Shown here: positions 46,317-55,631 of the stretch, in pieces
How positions within the stretch are numbered: position 1 is the first letter of the stretch
Layout: every line of letters starts with the position of its first letter
DNA from: Taeniopygia guttata
Lineage: Eukaryota > Chordata > Aves > Passeriformes > Estrildidae
Length of the DNA: 64,000 nucleotides
Direction: 5' to 3'
NCBI RefSeq assembly: GCF_048771995.1
Contig: NC_133024.1
Location: 115,589,001-115,653,000, forward strand
The notes under the pieces: model-generated
The model's input: the letters and a program-made list of their open reading frames with translations, nothing else
Databases searched by the model: none
What the model was told of the DNA's origin: nothing
Made by a program: the position numbers and the translations under genes

Positions 46317-46816
46317 CTGCGACCCGTGCCCTCCCCGGCGGGGACAGGGCCCGGCCCGGCCCGGCGCGGGGGTCGAGCCCTGCGGGCAGAGGCCGTCACC
46401 GCCGGGGCCATCCCGGCCGCGCAACGGCCCCGCAGCCCCACAGCCCCCGCGGCAGGCGGGGGCAGCGCCGGGACGGAGCCCTCCGCAGCCACGCACGGCA
46501 AGGCCCCGGAACGGGACCGACCTCCGAGGGAACCCCCGGTGGCCGCTCCCGGCGGAGCCGGCCCGAGCGGGCGGCGGCGGCCGCAGCCTGGCTCCCGGGA
46601 CTCTCTCGGCCAGGCCCCGCTGGCCGTGTGCGGCCCCCCCGGTGCCCCCCAGCCCCACCTGCGCCCCGGCCCCGCCGGGCCCCCCGCGCCGCTCCCGCTC
46701 CGCTCGGCCCGGGCGCGCCGCAAGTGCCGTCAGGGCCCGGAGGTGGCGTCATGGCTGAGCCGGGCGGATGTGACGGCGCGGGGAGTGCGGCGGGAGCGGC
46801 CCGGCCCGGGCCCGGC
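46317..46816. promoter_or_regulatory. Bidirectional CpG promoter, ARFIP2 and TIMM10B
   Basis: A CpG island lies between a minus-strand donor at 46317 (GTCGCAG then GTAACG, a likely noncoding ARFIP2 exon) and the TIMM10B start at 46817. CRE-like TGACG cores occur at 46770 (+) and near 46745 (minus, TGACGCC). No TATA box. The head-to-head arrangement is the same as in human. Confidence 0.55.
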
Positions 46817-47420
46817 ATGGACCCGGCGGCCGAGCACCGGCAGCAGCTCCGCAGCGTGAGCCGGGGGCGGCGTGTCCCGCCAGGCCTTCAGGGGTGGTCC
46901 CGGGGCTCCAGCTGGGGGGTCGCGAGGTGCCGGGGTCGCAGGAGAACCGGCGGGGCCCTGGAAGGGACTCGGGCTGGCCGGGGGGCGCGCCGGGACTCGC
47001 GGTGGGTTTCGGGGGTCCCGGAGCGGCTCCGCCCGGTGTGATCCGCGCCTGCTCCCCAGCTGCGGGATTTCCTGCTGGTCTACAACCGCATGACCGAGCT
47101 CTGCTTCCGCCACTGCGTCTGCAACCTCAACTACCGGCTGCTCACGGGCCACGAGGTGAGCGGGGCCCGGGGGCCGCGGGCCGCCTGCCCCCGCGCCCCC
47201 TGACCCCCGCCGTGCCCCGCAGGAGTCGTGCCTGGACAGCTGCGCCGCGAGGCTGGTCCGCGCCAACCACCGCCTGATGGGCGCCTACGTGGGGCTGGTG
47301 CCGGCGCTGCTGCAGCGCCGCGCGGCCGAGCACGGGGCTCCGGCGGGGCCGCCCGCACTGCCGGCCTCCCCTGAACCGGCCCCGGGCCCCGCGGGAGACG
47401 CTCCCGCTGCCGGCACGTAG
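46817..47420 (+). CDS. TIMM10B: TIMM10B, small TIM chaperone (Tim10b/Tim9b)
   Basis: Intermembrane-space chaperone that docks TIM9-TIM10 onto the TIM22 carrier translocase. Exons: 46817-46855, 47060-47155, 47223-47420; in phase, 110 residues (human 103). After a short N-end comes [19 protein letters not shown], then the twin CX3C motifs (CFRHC and CLDSC) and [10 protein letters not shown]. The tail is Ala/Pro-rich. AATAAA at 47659-47664 is the poly(A) signal. Confidence 0.96.
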
Positions 47421-47658
47421 CAGCCCCTGGCCGCAGCTCCCCGCGGCCGTCGGACGCAGCAGCAGCCCGGCCCCGCAGCAGCCGCAGCCCTGCTGCACTG
47501 GAGCTCCAGGCTGGAGCAGCATCCGCGCTGGGCACCCGGAGCCCCGAGCAGGGGCTGGGCTATGCAGGGCACCGAGGATGGGGGGCACAGGAACAGGAGA
47601 AGGCCCCCCCCCCCAGCCCTCCTGGCTGTGGATTTCTGGGAAGTGGAGTGTGAATACC

Positions 47659-47664
47659 AATAAA
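47659..47664 (+). terminator. TIMM10B: TIMM10B poly(A) signal
   Basis: AATAAA about 240 bp after the TIMM10B stop codon. Confidence 0.8.
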
Positions 47665-48218
47665 ACATCTTCACAGTAATGGCTTAGTGTGACACGTGGC
47701 CCCTGTTTGCTGCTGGGTGAGCCCATGGCACAACAGGGAATCCGGGGTATTGCACCTAAATGGGAGACAAATGTCTCCCTGCAGGACCCCCGTGATGACC
47801 GGGACATTGCAGGGCCCTGAACATTCTCACTGCAACTGGCAGGTGCAGAGCAGGCACTCAGGGCAGTGGGAGGGGGCAAGGGGGGGTGGATGTCAGGTGC
47901 TGCCAGGCCAGTGCTCACCAGCTAAGGGCACGTGTATGCGCGGTCCCTAGGAGAGCCTGACCTCTTCTCTCCCTGCTGCAGCCCCTGGGCAGAGGGCGTG
48001 AGCTGCGGGCCCGGGACAGGCCTTAAGGCAGGTAAACACGAGCCCCAGTACAGAAATAAATTGATATATTCCGTGTACAAAACATGCTCCTGCAGGCCCG
48101 GCCGGGCACTCCCGCGCATATAAATAAGGCCCGGCCCGGCCTCCCCTCTGTCCTGCCCGCGGGGGCCAGCGCCTGCGCCGGGGCCACCCCTCCCGCGGGA
48201 CCCCCGGGCTGGCCGGGG
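47665..48218. other. TIMM10B and FBXW7-like tail-to-tail gap
   Basis: No gene seen. 48040-48125 is A/T-rich and should hold the 3' end of the FBXW7-like gene. The best candidate signal on minus is the variant AATATA (48065-48070). Confidence 0.45.
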
Positions 48219-51200
48219 TCACTTAAGGTCCACATCGAAGTCCAGCACCAGCAGCTTGGTCTCCTCGGTGCCATTGCGGCTGCCCACGGCACACACCAGC
48301 TTTGTGTTGGAGGCACGGATGCGCCACACCACCCCCCCCGAGCCCCCGCTCTCCAGGGCTACCAGGTTTCGCACAAACTCCCCCGTCTTCAGGTCCCACA
48401 GCTTCACTGTCCCGTCATCCGAGCTGGTCACCACGAACTTGGAGCTGAACTGCAGGCAGGTGACGGCACTCTGGTGCTTGCTGGGACCTATGGGGAGGCA
48501 CCCATGAGCCCCATGCACACCTGGGCCACCCACTGCTGTTGACATGGATCCTGCCACATCTGGCACCTCAGAGCCACCCAGCCCTGGCTCCTCAAGGACA
48601 CCCACCACTCTGTCCAGACACAGCTGGCAGCTTACAGCCAGCCCAGCCCCAAGGGCAAGGAGCCCCCTCCCAGCCCCCTGATGGAAAGAACATCCCACTG
48701 GCCCCCAGGGGTGAGGTATCCCCCTCTCACCCTGCAGCGTCTGCAGGCACTGCCCCGTCTTGATGTCCCAGATCTTGACGGTGGAATCGGCATTGCCGGA
48801 CACCAGGATGTTGTCACGCAGCTCCATCCCGCTGGTGAGTGACTGGTGCCCCATGAGCGTGTGCAGGCAGTTCCCACTCTCCACATCCCACACGCGGATT
48901 GATGTGTCCAGGGACCCACTCACGATGTGTGTCCCATCAAACTGCCAGAGAGAAGGGGTCCAGCTCAGGATCGAGGACAGGAGTGTCCCTGGTTTGGGGC
49001 ACAGCCCACAGCTCTGGCATTCCCTCTCAGCTCTGCTGTATCCCGTTTGGGATACAGCATGCCCAGTTCCAGCACCAGCGACCCCAGTTCAGCAGCTGAG
49101 ACACAGGCTCACGTGCCTCTTGGCTTTTTGAACTGTAATGCTCCAGGGAAGGGGCATGGACGAGTGTTTGTGTCCACAGCATATGTGTGTGGGAAGTGGG
49201 ATCAGGGGGGCAGATACAGCCCCTTCAGGGCACACATGTCCCTGCAAAGCTCACAGGGCCTTGCATGACATAGGCACAGCCTATTTGTTCCTACAGCACA
49301 CGTGGGACCTTTGGCACAGCTTGTACCCATGACTGGAAGGCAGGGGAGAGATAGGGCAAGCCAGCAGGAAGGCAGGCTGTACCTGCAGGGAGCAGGGAGG
49401 GCAGGGGAGCAGCAGGAAGGAATGTGTGCAGGGCCATACCTGCAGTGAGTAGACACGGTTGGTGTGCCCCTGCAGCGTGTGGGTGCAGCTCTCGCTCTCG
49501 GGGTCCCACACCTTGACTGTGTAGTCGTAGGCACCACTGACCACCTTGTTGCCGTCATACTGGACGCAGCGCACGGCTGCCACGTGGCCCATCAGCACAT
49601 GCAGGCACTGCCCTGTCTCGATGTCCCAGAGCCGCAGCGTGGCATCCCGCGAGCCGCTCACCACCCTGCAGGTGAGGGGACACCTGGGGCCCAGCTGCCA
49701 GGGCAGCCTGGGGCTAACAGCCTCCCCCGTGGATGTATGTCCCCCCTCCCACACCACCTGCAGCCCGTACCTGTTGCCGTGCAGGTGCATGCAGCGCACG
49801 GTGGAGGTGTGTCCGTACAGCGTGTGCACGCACTCGCCGCTGTCAGCGTTCCACACCTTGAGTGTGCGGTCAGTGGAGCCGCTGATGACAATGCTGTCCC
49901 TCATCTGGGAGGACCAAACCCCCCCAGTGTGGCCCACCAGCGTCTGCACACACTGTGGGGAACAGGACGGGAGGGGCAGGTGAGCCTCTCGCACTCCCCC
50001 ACCCCCGAAACAGCACAGAGGAGCAGCATAACCCTGTGTCCTTGTCATAACGGGCCCAAACCGAGCCCAGCAGTCAGGGTGTAGCCCCAGCTGTGCCCAG
50101 CACAGGGAGATGGTCCCTGCCCCAAGCCCCTGTGGCGCCAGTGACGATGCCACACTCACTTGCCTGGTGACAGTGACACTCACCTCCCCTGTGACAGCTG
50201 ACCACACTTTGAGTGTGTTGTCATCAGAGCCGCTTACTATGCGATTCCCACAGAACTGCAGGCAGGTGATCACATGGTCGTCGTGGCCCTTCAGTACCTG
50301 TGGGAGCACAGGAGGGTGTGGGGGGCAGTGTGGCCCCACCCAGCCTGCAGGATCCCCCAACACAATGAGCAGTGGGAAGGCAGCAGGAGCTGTGGGGAGG
50401 AAAGGCAGACGGGTCTCCAAACCACCTGCACCCCCTGGTGCTTCTGCAGGGCAGGGGAGCTGGGGTGTGGGGTGTGTCTGCTGCAGGGCCGGGGGTTACG
50501 GCAGAACAGGGAGTAGGAGTCTCAGGAACCCAGCAGCAAGAGAAGGGGTGGTGAGGACTCTGTCCAGAGGCAGGAGGGACCCCTACGGAGAGATCACCAG
50601 GGTTCTGGGACCCTGCACAGAACACAGTTGAACCCTGTGACACTGCAATTTCCCTGGGTGCTGAGGCTGGCTGCAGCCCTGGATGGAGCCTTGGAAAGGG
50701 GCAAAGGAAAGGACCCCCTTCTCCAGGCCCAGGAGATCTCATTTCTGCTGCCCCACTGCTCTGAGCAAGCCGGATCTGCTCCCCATGGCAGATCCTGCGC
50801 CAGCCTCCCCACACCAGGGGCCTGAGGTGTGTCCCCAGAGGGACCCCCACCAGCCCCTCAGCCCTCCAGGAGCACTCCCAGGCTCACCCTGGGGACCACA
50901 GCTCCCTGGAGTCAGCACTGGGACACCCAGACCTACCTTGGGGGGCCGCAGCTCCCCACTGCGCCAGTTCATGTCGATGCGGTGCTGGCGCAGGAAGGCG
51001 AATTTCCAGGGGCTGTACATGAATCCAGGACTGAGCAGGCGTCGCTTCCTCAAGTGTAGGGGCTCCTCGATCCCTGCAGGGGACAACACAGCAGTGCCTC
51101 ACCTGGGTCAAGCCTGGGGTGGCCCCAGCCCCCAGCCGGGAGGGCCCTCACCTTCCTCACGGCACTTCTCCCTCCAGAGCAGGTTGTCCTCAGCCAGGAC

Positions 51201-54200
51201 TCTCCAGTAACGGCAAGTCTGGGCGGCACGGAGCAGGTCCCGTGGCTCCAGGAAAGACAAGACGTACAGGGCCAGCTACGCGGGGATAAAGGTCACAGAG
51301 AGGTCACCGGGGGAAGGTCAGGTCAGGCCAGGCCCCTGGTCCCCAGGTTTCACTCACCTCCTTGGGCAGCAGGGAGATGAAGTCGCGCTGGAACTGGGGC
51401 TCGATGACCTGCATCATGTACTTGATCTGCGCTGGCTCGCAGCGGTCAATGAGCTCATCCAGGGCCAGCAGCTTCTCAGGGCCACTCCAGCGCTGCAGGG
51501 GGACCCCCAGTGACCCAGTGTCCCCAGCTAGCCCAGACAGAGCCCCGGCAGCCAGGCCTCTTGTGCCAGGCCAGGAGCCTGAGGCAGGTGGGAGTTTGGT
51601 GGGTCATGGGTGCTGTGTGACAGGTGACACCACCCCTGGCCAGGGCTGAAACCTCCTCTGTGTTTCCTCACACAAATGAAACTATTCAAAATCCTCTGCG
51701 GGCCCAAACCCTGCCCACAGTGGGGATCCCTTAGGGTTGACTCCCTCCCGTCACACCCAGGCTGCCTGGAGCCACCAGGTGAGCCATACCTGGAAGGTGC
51801 GGAGCCAGTCCTGTAGCTCAGGTGGGGGTGCCACCGAGGGGATGTGGCGGCGCCGGGCCTGCCCCACCTTGGCGTTGCGCAGGTCCCCAAAGGTGGTCGT
51901 GGGGCTGGGTGTACAGGGACCCAGCGTCCTGGGAGAAACACCAGGCACAGCTGAGGCCATGGCACAGCTGGCATGTGCCAGCACTGCTCCGGGCCACAGT
52001 GCTCCAGAGGTATTGGAACTGGCTCCCACCAGTGGGAGCTCCACCCCACTGACCCCTTCTCTTTGCCCACACCCTGCTGACCCCTTGCCCAGACATGTAG
52101 CCCAGCCTGCTCAGCAATAGGCAACTGGTCAGGGCTGGATCTCACCTGGGCCAACTCCCGCTCAATCCAAGTGGCCCTACCACCCTCCTGGGGAGGGCGG
52201 CAGGAGCTATGTGCCGCCCCAGCACATAGAACCCCCTTCACCAGCTGCACTCAGAGCCCCCCACCCCTCACCTGCCATAGTCAGAGCCCTTGCACAGCTT
52301 CTTCCCAGGCGACAAGGCCCGGCCATCTGGGCCATTCTCTGACTTCCGCTTCATCTGTGGGACACAGCAAGTTGGAGTGGCTGGGAGAAACCCAGGCAGA
52401 CCCCTGCAGACTCCCTGCCCACAGCTGATCCTTGTGGATCCCTACAGGCCACCCACCCCTGCGGCCCCCTGCCAAGAGCTATGGGGCAGATCCCCACCTG
52501 CTCTTGCTTTCTCCCTTCAGGGTCCATACAGCAACAAAGGATCCCCATGCAGAGCAGGGTGGCTGCACCAGGGCCAGCCACGGCTGGGGACCAGGGTAGT
52601 ACCTCCTTCCCCTACCCTATGACCAAGGACCCCCATGCAGGGCAGGGATCTGCATGGAGGACTGGGGCAGCATCTCTTCCCCCAGCCCCAGCAGCCAGGC
52701 ACCATGGAACCCCAGCCCCCCGTTCACCCTCCCTGGTCCCTGGCACCTTGGGGCGCAAGTGCCGCAGCAGCCCCCCATCCCCAGTGCGCTGCAGGTAGTC
52801 GATCCAGCGCTCGCCCAGGGTGTAGTACAGGTATACGTTGCTGCTGTCTTCCCCCTCCTCGCTGCAGCAGCTCCCTTCTTCCTCCTCCTCCTCTTCTTCC
52901 TCCTCCTCCTCCCTGGTGGACCTGGGGGGCTCCTGTGGTCCCCGCCCCCCAGAACCATCAGGGTCTGCTCCGGACCTGGGGGTACCCTTCCAGGGGCGCT
53001 CTGGCTCCCAGGGCTCTGGTGCCTCCTCCTCCTCCTCTTCCTCCTCTTCAGCCACCACCTGAAAGGCAAAAGGCAGGGAGCAGGGCTGACTCCACAGCAG
53101 CTTTGGGGCAGAGCCTTGCAGAGACCTCCAGTCTGCTGCTGGAGACCATGGGTGGAGCAGGGGCTGGGAGTGCTGCCAGCGAGGGCCACAGCCCTGCAGC
53201 ACAGGGGCTCCTCTCAACAGCACTGTGGGGGACTGCAGGGCAAGCATGACCACGAACTCCTTCAGAATCCTCCAGGTGCCATTTTGTCTGCTCGCTGTGA
53301 GCTTCCCCAGCGCCCCCCCAGAGCCAAACCTCCTCCCTCAGCCTTGCACCTGGCAGCAGGAACCCTTCTGCACCCACCTGTGCCGCAGGTGCCCTGTGGT
53401 CCTCACTGTCCCCCAGGGGAGTGGGGCTGGCTCGCGGGGGCCCCTCGGGGCACCGCCGGCACGTCATGCGCTGGCTGTTGAGCTCCAGGATGCGTGTGGT
53501 GATGCCCTTGACGTGCAGCAGGTCATCCAAGCAAGTGAAGCCCTTCAGCTCCTGTGCAGAGGGAAGTCAGCCCTGTCCAGAACAGAATCCCTCCTGCTCC
53601 CAGAGCCCCCTGCCCAAGCGGCCCCACAGGGAAGAGTCACAGCACTGCTAAAGGGGGGCAGCAACCCAAAGCTGACAGCTCCGGTAGGAGCACTGTGCCC
53701 CCCAGATGAGCAAGATGGGGAGCGAGGCTGCAGCTCCAGGGCAGGGCAACAACTGGACACGTGCAGATGCACACGTGTGAGGGACCTCGGACACTACCCA
53801 GCCCTGACCTGGGATCAGCTGCCTCCTGTCACCCGATGCGGCTCCCGGAGCGCCTGCCATGGGAGGAACCCAGCAGGGCCGGGCTGTCCTGGGGCAGGAC
53901 TCGGCAGACAACCAGTGCAGCCCACGGGGCCGGGAAGGGCCGGACATGCCCTTCTGACCCGGCAGGGCTCATTTTACGGTGCTCCTGCTGCTCCCCACAA
54001 AGGGCTGCAGTAGGAGCAGCGCCCCGGACAGGCCCTGCTCCAGACCACCCTCCCGATGTATTCCCGGCTTTTGCCGTCCCGCCTCCCGGTGCGTATGTGT
54101 CCACAACATTTGGACACCCACCCCTCTACCTCCCTTCCGAGTCCCAGACATGCCAAACGTTCCCAGCCCTGCCTCGCCCGGCCGCGGCGCTGCCCATCCC

Positions 54201-55456
54201 TGCAGCATCAGGGCACGGCTGCCGCCGACGCCCCGTACCGCGGGGCTGGGGCCGCGGGGCCGCTCCCGCCCGGTCTGGCCCGCCATGGGCGGTGACGCCG
54301 CTCGGAAGCCCTGCGGGCGCAGGGCCAGCCCCGTTCCCCGGCTCCCCGCTCGGGCCTGCCAGCACCCGGCGGCAGGGAGGGCAGCACCGGGGGCGGCTGT
54401 GCTCGCCCGGCCCGCGGGCTCGGGGATCGCGGCCCCGCACCTGCCCCGGTACCAGCACGGAAACAGCGCGGCCGCCCTGCATTCGCCCCGCGGCCCAACA
54501 ACGGCACGGCCCCCAGCCCCGGGTACCGGGACACACAGCGGCACGGCCCCACGCCCCGGGTACCGGGACAGACAGCGGCACGGCCCCCCGCCCCGGGGTA
54601 CCGGGACACACAGCGGCACTGCCCCCAGCCCCGGGACAGACAGCGGCACGGCCCCCCGCCCCGGGTACCGGGACACACAGCGGCACGGCCCCCTGCCCCG
54701 GGTACCGGGACACACAGCGGCACTGCCCTCAGCCCCGGGACAGACAGCGGCACGGCCCCCCCGCCCCGGGGTACCGGAACCGACAGCGGCACGGCCCCCA
54801 GCCCCGGGTACCGGGACACACAGCGGCACGGCCCCCCGCCCCGGGTACCGGGACAGATAGTGTCGCGGCCTCCCCGCCCCGGGTACCGGGACAGACAGCG
54901 GCACGGCCCCCCGCCCCGGGTACCGGGACACACAGCGGCACGGCCCCCTGCCCCGGGTACCGGGACACACAGCGGCACTGCCCTCAGCCCCGGGACAGAC
55001 AGCGGCACGGCCCCCCAGCCCCGGGTACCGGGACAGATAGTGTCGCGGCCTCCCCGCCCCGGGTACCGGGACAGACAGCGGCACGGCCCCCCGCCCCGGG
55101 TACCGGGACACACAGCGGCACGGCCCCCAGCCCCGGGGTACCGGGACAGACAGCGGCACGGCCCCCAGCCCCGGGTACCGGGACAGACAGCGACACGGCC
55201 CCCAGCCCCGGGTACCGGGACAGACAGCGACACGGCCCCCAGCCCCGGGTACCGGGACAGACAGTGCCGCGGCCTCCCCGCCCCGGTCCCGGCCCGGCCG
55301 TTCAGCGCGGGGCGCGCCCCCCCACCCCCGCACCTCTCTCTTGCGGACGATGCCGCGGGCACGGCGCCGGCCGATGCCGCTGAGGGCGCCCTCCAGCTCG
55401 GCCACGCCAGCGCGGTTGATGTCGAGCTTGGCCCCGGCGGGGCCCGGCCCCGACAT
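48219..55456 (-). CDS. FBXW7-like F-box/WD40 protein with an N-terminal helix-hairpin-helix domain
   Basis: Probable SCF substrate receptor. Coding exons, first to last: 55334-55456, 53378-53551, 52747-53058, 52272-52354, 51790-51928, 51358-51492, 51152-51275, 50937-51073, 50184-50297, 49771-49952, 49440-49665, 48731-48941, 48219-48487; in phase, 742 residues. The order is: two HhH motifs (LDINRAGVAELEGALSGIG, GFTCLDDLLHVKGI; about 10-78), poly-Glu runs, MKRK (about 204), dimerisation region, F-box (LALYVLSFLEPRDLLRAAQT, about 323), and eight WD40 blades. The three arginines that in FBXW7 hold phosphodegrons are kept (STVRCMHL, SGSRDATLR, AAVRCVQY). It differs from the near-invariant vertebrate FBXW7 at many sites (for example HLRKRRLLSPGF against HIKRRKVIKPGF), so it is a paralogue. 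Introns rule out a retrocopy. No HhH is known to me in FBXW7. Confidence 0.9.
54480..55290. repeat. 30-34 bp minisatellite in the first intron of the FBXW7-like gene
   Basis: About 24 units of CCCCGGGTACCGGGACACAC plus AGCGGCACGGC and close variants (ACAGATAGTGTCGCGGCCT in two). Blocks of units are themselves duplicated (compare 54660-54900 with 54910-55090). Words GGTACCGGGACA recall the 6486-7450 array. Confidence 0.92.
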
Positions 55457-55567
55457 CCCGGTACCGGTACCGGGCGCCGCCGCCGCGCAGGCCCCACAGC
55501 ACCGCGCAGGCGCGGCCCCGCCGCCCCGCCCGCACACGCGCAGGCGCAGCCGTGAGGAAGCAGCGGG
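55457..55567 (-). promoter_or_regulatory. FBXW7-like promoter with two NRF1-like sites
   Basis: Between the FBXW7-like ATG and the RRP8 poly(A) signal are two GCGCAGGCGC elements (about 55504-55513 and 55538-55547), close to the NRF1 consensus, in CpG-rich DNA. The promoter must lie inside or against the end of RRP8. Confidence 0.5.
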
Positions 55568-55573
55568 TTTATT
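55568..55573 (-). terminator. RRP8: RRP8 poly(A) signal
   Basis: TTTATT on + (AATAAA on minus), only about 60 bp past the RRP8 stop codon and 112 bp before the FBXW7-like start codon. Confidence 0.75.
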
Positions 55574-55631
55574 GGCGATACCGCACGGGGCGGGGCCGGC
55601 CGCCCGGGCCCCGCCCCCTCCCGCCGCCCGG

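Noticed and set aside
48219-53058. Orthologous FBXW7 itself
   Set aside because: FBXW7 is almost invariant in vertebrates; this copy differs at many conserved sites and sits in the human 11p15.4-like block, not in an FBXW7 neighbourhood.
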